Shown here piece by piece: positions 25,337-33,547 of a DNA stretch of 64,000 nucleotides (its first letter is position 1; every line of letters starts with the position of its first letter). Both the position numbers and the translations under genes were made by a program. Under the pieces are notes generated by a model that saw nothing but the letters and a program-made list of their open reading frames with translations, had not been told where the DNA came from and did no database searches. This DNA comes from JAQVCM01 sp040403095 (lineage in GTDB: Bacteria; Bacteroidota; Bacteroidia; Flavobacteriales_D; Crocinitomicaceae). The stretch lies in NCBI GenBank assembly GCA_040403095.1, contig JBBALI010000012.1, positions 1 to 64,000 of the forward strand. The letters run 5' to 3'.

Positions 25337-26314
25337 TCAATATTCTACTTTTATCAAACCAAATTTGGAAGCAATCCAATAAGTACTGAAAAAATCTTTG
25401 TCTTTTGAAAATAATCCCGTTTTTCCACCTTGCTTCTCTGCTTCCCCAGGATCAACCATCAATTCATGCCCTAAAAATCGTACTTCCAAAAATGAAATCA
25501 ACTCGTTTCCAGACGAATCTTTGTAAATAAAATTCACAAAGTCGCTATGTCCATCGAAATTATAAATTGTGTCTGTTGGAATACTTGATAAATGATGAAT
25601 GGTAGACCATTGCAAAATTAATTGCCTTGAATTTTCAATGTTTACCACTTGGTCACTTTTTCCATGAATAACAATTAATTTAGGAAACTTTTCAATCGAA
25701 TCTTTGTGTTGATTGAAAATTGGTTTTGCCCACGCTGCACCCGTTTTTTTTTGCGGTGACAATAAAGTTGCTAAGGCTTTCACTGGATTTGTAGCACTGT
25801 AAAATGGACCACCAGCAAGAATAGCGCCCGATTGAAAAGTTTCTGGATAATCTGCCATTAGTGCAACTGCCATTGCTGCCCCTGCCGACAGGCCGTAAAC
25901 ATAAACAGAATCTCGATTCAAACTCAAAGAATCAACTGTAAAATCAATCATTTGTTTGATGGAAAAAACTTCCCCTTTGTCCTTATCAATGTCTTTTTTT
26001 TGAAACCAATTGTAACAGTCATTTGGATTATTCAGCATTTTCTGTTGCGGGTACAAAATGGTAAAACCATGTTTATCAGACAAATCAGTCCAACCTGATT
26101 GAGAAGCTATCGTATTAGCATCTTGAGTACAACCATGCAAAACAACGACTAGTGCATTTTTTAAATTTTGCATTTTAGGAACATGTAAAAACATTTCCAA
26201 ATTGCCAGGATTCGAGCCAAAATTTGATTTCTCGACCAAATCACTTTGACCAAAAACAGTAGAAATTTCTACAAAGAAAAAAAGTACTAAAATCCTTATA
26301 ATCAAAACTATCAA
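25337..26314 (-). CDS. PHB-depolymerase family esterase
   Basis: 325 residues, secreted (hydrophobic residues 1-22, ending FGQS). The catalytic Ser143 is in YGLSAGAA, with the general acid Asp221 in HGKSDQVV and His283 in LGHELMVDPG. VVLHGCTQDAN is the oxyanion-hole motif of the extracellular PHB-depolymerase/feruloyl-esterase family. The start is a TTG; no ATG gives a full signal peptide. It begins 6 bp after the cytochrome c lipoprotein gene stop. Substrate undetermined: short-chain polyester or esterified carbohydrate. Confidence 0.85.
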   Translation of the reverse strand: MIVLIIRILVLFFFVEISTVFGQSDLVEKSNFGSNPGNLEMFLHVPKMQNLKNALVVVLHGCTQDANTIASQSGWTDLSDKHGFTILYPQQKMLNNPNDCYNWFQKKDIDKDKGEVFSIKQMIDFTVDSLSLNRDSVYVYGLSAGAAMAVALMADYPETFQSGAILAGGPFYSATNPVKALATLLSPQKKTGAAWAKPIFNQHKDSIEKFPKLIVIHGKSDQVVNIENSRQLILQWSTIHHLSSIPTDTIYNFDGHSDFVNFIYKDSSGNELISFLEVRFLGHELMVDPGEAEKQGGKTGLFSKDKDFFSTYWIASKFGLIKVEY

Positions 26315-26320
26315 TAAATA

Positions 26321-26656
26321 TTATTTAGAAGGGGTTGTCATTGTAACCAAATATTTCAAGATTAAATCTTCTTGTTTCGGACTGATTGTCAATGTTTTTT
26401 CATTGGCCATATTGGTCATTTCAAAAACAATTTGGGGCCATTTTTGAGAAGATTCAGAATTTGGATCTTTCAACGAATGACAAAGTGTGCATTTTTCACT
26501 ATACAAGGTTTTTCCCTCGTTTAACTGGGCCAAAGTATAATTTGGATATAATGTTTTTACTTTATCCACATCCTGTTGCGAAAGCGTTGCTGTCTTGATT
26601 GTTGAACAAGCAACAAGAACGACAATGCTACATATTAGAAGAAGTGTTTTTTTCAT
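26321..26656 (-). CDS. Class I cytochrome c lipoprotein
   Basis: 111 residues. Lipobox Cys17 (IVVLVAC) predicts attachment to a membrane. A single heme site CTLCH (Cys56, Cys59, His60) with a likely axial Met in MTNMANEK near residues 83-90. Small monoheme electron carrier in the periplasm. It is 6 bp from an esterase gene and is probably co-transcribed with it; the functional link is unclear. Confidence 0.88.
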   Translation of the reverse strand: MKKTLLLICSIVVLVACSTIKTATLSQQDVDKVKTLYPNYTLAQLNEGKTLYSEKCTLCHSLKDPNSESSQKWPQIVFEMTNMANEKTLTISPKQEDLILKYLVTMTTPSK

Positions 26657-26723
26657 ACTAGGTTATATTTGACTTTAAATTTACATTTTTTTTCTTGGTA
26701 AATTCATATAATAATTTTCGCTG

Positions 26724-27086
26724 CTAAATTTTTGAAATAACGTGAAATAATTGCTGAAAATCAATAGGTTTTATCAATATATTTGTATTCAAAATTTCTG
26801 TAATTTCGATATTTGTATGTTCAAATGAATTCCCAGTGGTGAAAATAATTGGTGTTTTGATTCCCGCAGCTCTTATTCTCTGAGCCGCCTCAATTCCTGA
26901 AGAGTTGTATTTCAGTCTAATATCCAATAAAATCAAATCAGGTTTAAATTCAAATGCTTTTTCAAAAGCGCCTTGAGCATCTACCACACTTTCAATTTCA
27001 TATCCTTTTTTTTCAAATTCAATGCGCATCACTTTCACGAAAAGTAATTCATCTTCAGCAATGAGTATTTTCTTAATATTTGTCAT
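26724..27086 (-). CDS. Receiver-only response regulator
   Basis: 120 residues consisting of a single REC domain. Phosphorylation Asp55 in LILLDIRL, acidic pocket Glu11/Asp12 in IAEDEL, Thr in IFTTGNS and the lysine in LIKPID are all present. No output domain, so it signals by phosphotransfer or protein contact. The start overlaps the kinase stop by 14 bp, so it is the obvious partner of the upstream sensor kinase. Confidence 0.9.
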   Translation of the reverse strand: MTNIKKILIAEDELLFVKVMRIEFEKKGYEIESVVDAQGAFEKAFEFKPDLILLDIRLKYNSSGIEAAQRIRAAGIKTPIIFTTGNSFEHTNIEITEILNTNILIKPIDFQQLFHVISKI

Positions 27087-28836
27087 TAATTAATATTTGA
27101 ATTTTATATTTTGGTGGATTATTTTCTACTAATTCTAATGAACCATTCAATTGCTCTGCGAAAGTATGGGCTAAAATCAATCCAGTGGTTTTTGCGTTCT
27201 TAAAATCAATTGTCGTTGGAAAATTACCTTCAAATTCTTGCATAAATATAGTTAACTGATTTCCCTCCAGAGATGTACTTACTTTAATTTTACCTTTGCT
27301 TTTCTCATTATATGAATATTTAAATGAATTCATAAATAATTCATTCATAAGTAAACCTAATGGCATCGCATTGTCCATTTCAACTGAGATTTCTTCACCT
27401 ACATATTCTAATTCAATCTGATTGTTTATTTTTAAATAGTCAAAAAGCTCTGTTAAGTAATCCTTGATTTTAATGTCGTGCAGTGATTCACTTTTGTACA
27501 ACATTTCATGAATAGATGCAGTAGATTTAATGCGCTTTCTGCTTACACTCAGCGCATCTTTGACTTCTTGATTATTTGAATTCATTTCTTGCAATTGCAA
27601 TAAACTCCAAATCAAAGTCAAATTATTCTTTATTCGATGGTGAATTTCTGCCAATAAAATCTCCTTTTCTTTTAAAGAAGCCTTGATTTTTTTCTCAATC
27701 TTAACCCTGTATGTGATATTTCTCCCAAAACAAGCAATCCCAATTAAATCATTCCCTTGGTAAATTGGAGACATCTTCAATTCATACCATTCAGCATCAT
27801 TGAATTGACCCTTAGGCATTTCAAATTCTGAAATAATTGTTTCACCTTTTAAGATCTTATTGTAAAAAACCAACCAGTAATCAATCACATCCTGCCCATA
27901 TAAATCTTTTTGAAAAAATGGTTCATTGATATTCAATGTTCTTCCGTAAAGCGAAAGTGTATTATTATTAAAAGTTTCATTGGTTGTTATTAGATTTAAG
28001 TCACAATCCAAACTCCAAAAAAGATCTTTACTGCTATTGAAAAATACGTCTTTGATACTAATTTCTCTTTCAATTTGCTTCTGCAAAAATTTTCTTTCTG
28101 TGATGTCGTTGAAATTAATTACAATTTCGACCAAATCTCCAGCTTCACTTAGAACTGGATAACCATTCACTGTGAGCCAAACAATATCTTTTTTAATGGG
28201 TCTATAAACACCAAAAGTGACAGGTTTTAAAGTCTCCTTTGTACTTTTAATTTGTTCAACGGGATAATTTTCAACTGCAATCGGAACATAATTTTCATCC
28301 ACAAATTTCCATTCCGGATGAATGGCTAATCTACCCAACATTTGATCTTCAGTTAAATCAAGTAATTCTTCAGCCTTTGGATTGCATTTAATAACAGAGG
28401 AATCATAAGAATGGACAACAATTCCAGTATCCAAATTATTCAATAAACCACGAAATCTTTCAGTAGTTTTAATGTTATCAATCGAGATTATTTTTTGATT
28501 TGTAATATCTCTAACTACTACTATTTTATATTTACCATTTGATTTTTCAAGCTGATTTACACGTATATCGACGCATATTTCAGTGTTGTTTTTTTTAGTA
28601 AGTAAACATTCTCTATTTTCAATTTGCGCATTTTTACTAGCAATTTTTAAAGCAGAAAATAAAAAACTGATATTTTTTCCTATAAAATCCGATTTATCCA
28701 TTTCAAACATATTTTCAATGTTAGAATTGGTTAACTGTATAAAATCAAATTCATCCAAAATGATAATTCCATCAGGAAAATCATTGATTACAATCTTGTA
28801 TTTTTCGATTTCGAACAAAGTGAAAATATTTTGCAA
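27073..28836 (-). CDS. Multi-PAS sensor histidine kinase (HisKA_2 type)
   Basis: 587 residues without a signal peptide or obvious transmembrane segments, so cytoplasmic. Residues about 1-380 contain about three PAS/PAC domains. The H-box LAEIHHRIKNNL (His399 or His400) is of the HisKA_2 kind, followed by an ATP-binding domain with LMNELFMNSFKYSYN (N box) and TTGLILAHTFAEQL. No ATG lies near the start; the first in-frame start is TTG at 28836 and another TTG is at 28818, so the N-terminus is uncertain. Signal unknown. Paired with the receiver-only protein next door. Confidence 0.9.
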   Translation of the reverse strand: MQNIFTLFEIEKYKIVINDFPDGIIILDEFDFIQLTNSNIENMFEMDKSDFIGKNISFLFSALKIASKNAQIENRECLLTKKNNTEICVDIRVNQLEKSNGKYKIVVVRDITNQKIISIDNIKTTERFRGLLNNLDTGIVVHSYDSSVIKCNPKAEELLDLTEDQMLGRLAIHPEWKFVDENYVPIAVENYPVEQIKSTKETLKPVTFGVYRPIKKDIVWLTVNGYPVLSEAGDLVEIVINFNDITERKFLQKQIEREISIKDVFFNSSKDLFWSLDCDLNLITTNETFNNNTLSLYGRTLNINEPFFQKDLYGQDVIDYWLVFYNKILKGETIISEFEMPKGQFNDAEWYELKMSPIYQGNDLIGIACFGRNITYRVKIEKKIKASLKEKEILLAEIHHRIKNNLTLIWSLLQLQEMNSNNQEVKDALSVSRKRIKSTASIHEMLYKSESLHDIKIKDYLTELFDYLKINNQIELEYVGEEISVEMDNAMPLGLLMNELFMNSFKYSYNEKSKGKIKVSTSLEGNQLTIFMQEFEGNFPTTIDFKNAKTTGLILAHTFAEQLNGSLELVENNPPKYKIQILINDKY

Positions 28837-28929
28837 AAAATATAACTTGATGCAGTCGTTTAAATCAAATATAAGAAAATCTAACTGATAAACTTTAAAT
28901 TAAGAATAAATTTTAAAATCAAATTCCCG

Positions 28930-29319
28930 CTACTGCTCATAAATTTCAATCGGCAAGAAATCTGGATCATCAAAAAAAGTGAACTTTTTATTCGTAAATT
29001 CATCAATTCTAATCAATTCGACCGCAATAAATTTTGATTTTAGGGAACTGACAGCATTCACAATATCATCAACTTCAAACGCCAAGTGTCGCAACCCAGT
29101 TGCCTCTGGTCTTGACAGTCTTTTTGGAGAATTGGGAAATGAAAAAAGTTCAATCAAATATTTGTCATTCAATGCTAAGTCAACCTTAAAAGAATCTCTT
29201 TCAGCTCGATAAACCGATCTAATAATCTCAAATCCTAAAATTTCAGTATAAAACTGTTTGGAAATTTCAATGTCACTACAAATAATTGCAATATGATGAA
29301 TATTTTTGATTTTCAACAT
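28930..29319 (-). CDS. VOC family protein (glyoxalase-like, YaeR type)
   Basis: 129 residues, a single VOC (glyoxalase I fold) unit. It starts IKNIHHIAIICSD and has LRHLAFEVDD and PIEIYEQ; metal-binding residues are expected at His8/His9, Glu57, His near residue 78 and Glu126. YaeR-like proteins are close in length; substrate unknown. Its start is 1 bp downstream of the MDR gene's stop, so it is the last gene of a long minus-strand run from TraB. Confidence 0.82.
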   Translation of the reverse strand: MLKIKNIHHIAIICSDIEISKQFYTEILGFEIIRSVYRAERDSFKVDLALNDKYLIELFSFPNSPKRLSRPEATGLRHLAFEVDDIVNAVSSLKSKFIAVELIRIDEFTNKKFTFFDDPDFLPIEIYEQ

Positions 29320-29320
29320 A

Positions 29321-30283
29321 TTAACTTATTTCAAGTAGCACATTTCCGATTTTTTGACCTGACTCAACAAAACGATATGCCGCCACAATATTATCCATTT
29401 TAAATGTTCTATCTATCAAAGGCTTAAACTGTTTTGATCCAACCAACTCAGCTAAAAATTGTACATCTTCCTGCTTGATAAACGGAATTGGAAACAACAC
29501 TTTCTTTTTACTAAATATGGGAGTTAACAAAGCCAACCAAATATTTGCACCATTTTTTCCTAATTCTGTGGAAATGTAAATCCCGTTTTCTTTCAATACT
29601 TTTTTACCTATCTTGAATGAAGTCTTTCCTACAGCATCAAAAATAAAATTATACTTTCCAGTCAATTCTGAATAATCTTCTCTCTGATAATCAATCACTT
29701 TGTTAGCGCCAAGGCTGTAAATTAAATCAACATGCTGCGTATCGCAAACTGCAGTCACATGCGCACCAAAATGTTTCAAAAGTTGCACTGCTGAAGAACC
29801 AATCGCCCCAGTTGCGCCATAAACAAGGACTTCATCTCCAGCCTTGACTTTGGCAGCACGAATATCACAAAGTGCATAGTGCGCACCTTCACAGATTGCC
29901 GCTGCAGCATTAATTTCTATATTTTCAGGAACTAACGCAATATTAGATTTTTCATTTAAGCACAAAAATTCAGCATGCGTTCCAAATGTTTTGTCATTGT
30001 ATCCAAAAACTTTGTCGCCTATTTTAAAATCAGAAACATTTGTTCCAATCTCAGCAACAATTCCAGCAAATTCGTTACCCAAAACATGATTCTTTGGTTT
30101 AAAAAGTCCACTAAAAAATCTTGAGACAAAATATTCAGCACTTCTAAAACCACAATCTGTGCGATTCACAGTTGCAAATTTAACTTGAATTAAAATCTCA
30201 TTTGATTTTGGAATAGGTTTGATAACCTCTGAAAAGCTTACTACTTCTGGTGGTCCATATTTGGTATTAACACAAGCTTTCAT
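29321..30283 (-). CDS. Zinc-independent MDR family NAD(P)-dependent alcohol dehydrogenase/quinone oxidoreductase
   Basis: 320 residues. GroES-like N-terminal domain with GNEFAGIVAEIG and the nucleotide-binding Rossmann motif VYGATGAIGSSAVQLLK. Cys residues for a catalytic zinc are not evident, which fits the quinone-oxidoreductase/zeta-crystallin side of the medium-chain dehydrogenase/reductase family. Cofactor is probably NADPH. Substrate unknown. It lies 31 bp after the GNAT gene in the same operon. Confidence 0.85.
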   Translation of the reverse strand: MKACVNTKYGPPEVVSFSEVIKPIPKSNEILIQVKFATVNRTDCGFRSAEYFVSRFFSGLFKPKNHVLGNEFAGIVAEIGTNVSDFKIGDKVFGYNDKTFGTHAEFLCLNEKSNIALVPENIEINAAAAICEGAHYALCDIRAAKVKAGDEVLVYGATGAIGSSAVQLLKHFGAHVTAVCDTQHVDLIYSLGANKVIDYQREDYSELTGKYNFIFDAVGKTSFKIGKKVLKENGIYISTELGKNGANIWLALLTPIFSKKKVLFPIPFIKQEDVQFLAELVGSKQFKPLIDRTFKMDNIVAAYRFVESGQKIGNVLLEIS

Positions 30284-30314
30284 GATAAAATATTTTAGAT
30301 AAAAATAAACAATA

Positions 30315-30770
30315 TTAAAGTAACTCCATTTCCATCAGATACATATCTAGCCCTTTCGACCAAAAATCAGGATGAATTTCTTTCAATTCGAAGCCGTGTT
30401 TTTGATAAAAAGGATAAACCAATTGAGAAGTTCTGACAATGATTTTTTGTAAATTGTAATTATTTTTGAGAAACGAAATTCGATGTTCCAATAATTGACT
30501 GCCGAGTTTTTGTCCGAAAAAATCAGGGTGAATCATTCCCCAACTGATGATTCCTAGATGTTTTTCTAAATTCAAATTAATTCCACCGCAACCAACTATT
30601 TGTTGATTTTTTTCAATGACGAAATATGATTCAATTTCACTTTCCAAATACCGAACGAAATCAATTTCTTCTTCAATTCCAAAATATTTGGGTGTATTGA
30701 TTCGCAATAAATCAATTAAAATCGATCTATCCTTGGTTTCGTAGCGTCTAATTAAAGTTTGACTTTCCAT
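30315..30770 (-). CDS. GNAT family N-acetyltransferase
   Basis: 151 residues with the acetyl-CoA binding motif GQKLGSQLLEHRISFLK (about residues 85-101), and IVRTSQLVYPFYQKHGFELKE at the C-terminal end of the fold. Cytoplasmic. Target unknown (small molecule or protein amine). It begins 15 bp after the FKBP gene stop and is in the same transcription unit. Confidence 0.85.
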   Translation of the reverse strand: MESQTLIRRYETKDRSILIDLLRINTPKYFGIEEEIDFVRYLESEIESYFVIEKNQQIVGCGGINLNLEKHLGIISWGMIHPDFFGQKLGSQLLEHRISFLKNNYNLQKIIVRTSQLVYPFYQKHGFELKEIHPDFWSKGLDMYLMEMELL

Positions 30771-30785
30771 ACATTGAAAATCAAA

Positions 30786-31235
30786 TCAATGTACATCAAT
30801 GATCTCGATTTCGAAAACCAAAATCGAATGAGCTGGAATGTCTGGCAAATCATTGTCGCCATATCCCAATGTTGGAGGAATGATCAATTTTACTTTCCCT
30901 CCTTTTTTCAAATACATAAATGCTTCTTTCCAACCTTCAATTAATTTCGAAACCTCATAAGTAACCGGCGTCCTTTTATGCATGCCGTCAAAGGTTTTTC
31001 CACTAAGTAGTTTTCCAGTGTAGGTAAAACTCACTTCGTCATTGAATTTGATTAAATCGCCCTCTCCAATATTTTCTATGAAGTAATACAATCCAGATTC
31101 AGAACGCTCATATTTGATGTCTGATTTCGCTATAAATTTCTCGATTTTTTGGTCGAACTTCGTTTTATCTTCCTCAGAATAAGTTTTGCAACCAACTAAC
31201 AATAAAGTAATTAATGCGAAAGTAAAATATTTCAT
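30786..31235 (-). CDS. FKBP-type peptidyl-prolyl cis-trans isomerase lipoprotein
   Basis: 149 residues. Lipobox Cys16 (LITLLLVGC) predicts a membrane lipoprotein. The FKBP domain runs from about 50 to the C-terminus with SFTYTGKLLSGKTFDG, GWKEAFMYLKKGGK and IPPTLGYGD, all of the active-site aromatic and hydrophobic positions. It would assist folding of envelope proteins. It lies 25 bp after the TraB gene. Confidence 0.93.
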   Translation of the reverse strand: MKYFTFALITLLLVGCKTYSEEDKTKFDQKIEKFIAKSDIKYERSESGLYYFIENIGEGDLIKFNDEVSFTYTGKLLSGKTFDGMHKRTPVTYEVSKLIEGWKEAFMYLKKGGKVKLIIPPTLGYGDNDLPDIPAHSILVFEIEIIDVH

Positions 31236-31260
31236 TTCTTTTAATTTGTGTTTTTAAAAC

Positions 31261-32154
31261 TTATAATTTGACCGGAGTTACCGTAAAACCTTCTTTTTCT
31301 AACAATCGAATCACGCCATTTTCTCCACCCAAATGTCCTGCACCTACAGCGATAAATGCTTTGCCTTGTGAAACGTAGTTCTTGATTTTTGGAATCCAAT
31401 TTTTGTTGCGATTGTCTAAAAATGCATTTTGTTCAGTTGCCAAAACTCCACCTTCAGAATGAATCATATTATACAAAGAATCAATTTGTTGACGTCTGTA
31501 AATTTGTTGCATTTGTGCACTCATTTCATTTGAATTCGCTTCATCTCTGATTCCTTCCATCACCATTTCAGCTTGCTGCTCTTTGGTCAAATCATCAAAA
31601 ATTTTCATTTGATCAGCGATTGTTTCCAATCCTTCCAATTTGACTTTGTTTTTGTTGGCAATATTTTGGAAGGTCATTTCGTAAGATTCCGTTTTACCCA
31701 TGAATTGCATTTGCGTTGCTGTTTGTACCAAAACAAAAGGTTTAAATTTAGAAAAAGTCGTTTTGAAAGCTTTCTCGTCCATCATCATTTTTGATTTTGT
31801 CCATGCTAAAATGGTATCCATTTGCTCTGGTGTGAAAAAATCGTAAAAAGTTCCTTCTTTCAGTACCAGATATTTCATCGCTTCCGCTTGATCTGGAATT
31901 CCTGCTATTTCCATCACTAATAAATCTGATTTTTTGACCAATTTCTCCAAACTTTCAGGAAAATAGAAGTATTGCTTTTCAATCAAATGCATAGTTCCAA
32001 ACAAATATGATGGCTGTTTGAGTCCATTTCCTTCAATTTTCCACAGCAACGAAGTTTGTTCTGTAGCGACTTGATTACTTTTCCAAAGGAATGAAGATAA
32101 GGTGATAAATAAACTTAAAATCCCAAAGGAATAATACCATTTTCTATTTTTCAT
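31261..32154 (-). CDS. TraB/GumN family protein
   Basis: 297 residues with a hydrophobic N-terminal segment (about residues 8-24). The family is marked by LFGTMHLIEK and LVMEI near residues 53-85 and GAGHLGGENGVIRLLEKEGFTV at the C-terminal end. The TraB family has a likely metalloprotease fold (with conserved Glu and His) found in the periplasm, but few members have known substrates. It is the first gene of a minus-strand unit with FKBP, GNAT, MDR and VOC genes, sharing the promoter at 32180. Confidence 0.88.
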   Translation of the reverse strand: MKNRKWYYSFGILSLFITLSSFLWKSNQVATEQTSLLWKIEGNGLKQPSYLFGTMHLIEKQYFYFPESLEKLVKKSDLLVMEIAGIPDQAEAMKYLVLKEGTFYDFFTPEQMDTILAWTKSKMMMDEKAFKTTFSKFKPFVLVQTATQMQFMGKTESYEMTFQNIANKNKVKLEGLETIADQMKIFDDLTKEQQAEMVMEGIRDEANSNEMSAQMQQIYRRQQIDSLYNMIHSEGGVLATEQNAFLDNRNKNWIPKIKNYVSQGKAFIAVGAGHLGGENGVIRLLEKEGFTVTPVKL

Positions 32155-32179
32155 GAGGCAATATTATTTCAATTTGAGA

Positions 32180-32187
32180 CAAAATTA
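32180..32187 (-). promoter_or_regulatory. -7 element upstream of the TraB operon
   Basis: TAATTTTG on the minus strand, 25 nt before the ATG at 32154, matches TANNTTTG. A TTG exists 15 bp upstream, a shorter spacer than usual. Confidence 0.4.
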
Positions 32188-32248
32188 AGGCAATAATTTA
32201 CTCAAATTATAAATTAAGTATTAACTAAAATATTTTGAGGACAAATGG

Positions 32249-32956
32249 TTAATTGACAATTTCAGCCAAGTAATTGTCGTCCACATTGTAGATTCTCGAA
32301 GCTTTCAAACCAGCATTTTTGGCCGCTTGAAATAAATTGTCAAAATCGACATACAACCAATCAAACCATGGACCAACTTCCTTTTTGTATTTCATTTGAA
32401 AGCGGAAATTGCCGTAGTATTCTGTGTTTAAATCAACCCACATTGATCCGTCTTCATCTTCATACAAATATTTGATATCAGAAGAATCACAATACAATTT
32501 ACCACCTGGTTTCAACAGTGTTTTGGCATGAGCAAATGTTTTTTCCAAATTCGACAAAGTCCCAGCAATTCCAATGCCATTCATCAGCATCAAAATGGTG
32601 TCAAATTGTTCGCCTTTTAAATCAAAAAAGTCAATTTTAGAAGCTTTCAAACCATTCGATGTCATGAATTGAACTGAACCTTCGGAAATATCAATTGTTT
32701 GCACATTCAATCCTTTTTCTTGCAAATATTTTGCGTGAAATCCAGCACCAGCGCCCACATCTAATACATCACCTTTTGCCAAACTCAATGCCAATTTTTC
32801 CAATTCTGGCATTTCGTCGTATTGTCTAAAAAGTACTTCTAAAGGAATAATATCATCTTCACAAATTTCGGAAGAAACAATGATATCGTCTGGTTTGTTG
32901 GTTTTTGCATATTCCAAAATGGCTTTACCAATTGGATCTCCAGTAAATTTATTCAT
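32249..32956 (-). CDS. Class I SAM-dependent methyltransferase
   Basis: 235 residues with motif I VLDVGAGAGFHAKYL (about residues 65-79), QTIDISEGSV and a post-motif FDTILMLMNGIG near 115-126. Cytoplasmic. Substrate not recognisable. It begins 6 bp downstream of the PRiA4_ORF3 gene and is probably co-expressed. Confidence 0.85.
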   Translation of the reverse strand: MNKFTGDPIGKAILEYAKTNKPDDIIVSSEICEDDIIPLEVLFRQYDEMPELEKLALSLAKGDVLDVGAGAGFHAKYLQEKGLNVQTIDISEGSVQFMTSNGLKASKIDFFDLKGEQFDTILMLMNGIGIAGTLSNLEKTFAHAKTLLKPGGKLYCDSSDIKYLYEDEDGSMWVDLNTEYYGNFRFQMKYKKEVGPWFDWLYVDFDNLFQAAKNAGLKASRIYNVDDNYLAEIVN

Positions 32957-32962
32957 GCTAAT

Positions 32963-33505
32963 TTAATATTCGTCATATCCAGCCAAGTCCTCGTCTGAAT
33001 AACCATCTTCAAAATCATCGTCAGAATCAAAATCATCTTCATCCTCGATTCCAAATTCTTCCTCTTCCTCCAAATTCACAATTCTTGAATCCTCCGGAGG
33101 CGCCATTCCGATTGACAAGACGGTAATTGGTGTTTCAACGATTTCTTCTGTTCTCTCCAATAATTCAATCAAGAAAATCCACATTCTTAAAAAATCGTAC
33201 ACCAAAATCACCTTTTGATCAGGCTCTTCCATGAAATCGCGCAACTTCGCACCAGACATCACGGAAGCAACTTCATCAATAGATTCATCTCCATAATTCA
33301 TATCCATCAAGCTGATCTCATGACCTTTGTCCCAGTTTTCATTGGAAATATAAAATGATGCCATTTGATCTCCTTGAAATCTGAACGACGAAATTATCGC
33401 ATGATACAAGGATTCGAAATTGTCGTTTTCGTCTATTAAAATGTCTCTGAATATTTCACTTTCTTGTTCTGTATCTAATAAAACACGAAATTTTAATGTA
33501 CCCAT
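32963..33505 (-). CDS. PRiA4_ORF3-domain protein with acidic tail
   Basis: 180 residues. The N-terminal 120 residues resemble the plasmid pRiA4b ORF-3/IS1096 passenger domain (PF07929), with FRVLLDTEQESEIFRDILI and KVILVYDFLRMWIFL. The last 45 residues are almost entirely Asp/Glu, ending YDEY. Family function is unknown. Despite the IS-related family name, no transposase or repeat flanks it here. Confidence 0.75.
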   Translation of the reverse strand: MGTLKFRVLLDTEQESEIFRDILIDENDNFESLYHAIISSFRFQGDQMASFYISNENWDKGHEISLMDMNYGDESIDEVASVMSGAKLRDFMEEPDQKVILVYDFLRMWIFLIELLERTEEIVETPITVLSIGMAPPEDSRIVNLEEEEEFGIEDEDDFDSDDDFEDGYSDEDLAGYDEY

Positions 33506-33547
33506 GGGTTTGAATTTTGTTCTAAATTAAAAAGAATCTTTAAACGA

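Noticed and set aside
32963..33505. A mobile element, suggested by the IS1096 passenger/pRiA4b family
   Set aside because: No transposase, inverted repeats or target duplication are near; the gene sits in an ordinary operon with a methyltransferase and cca.
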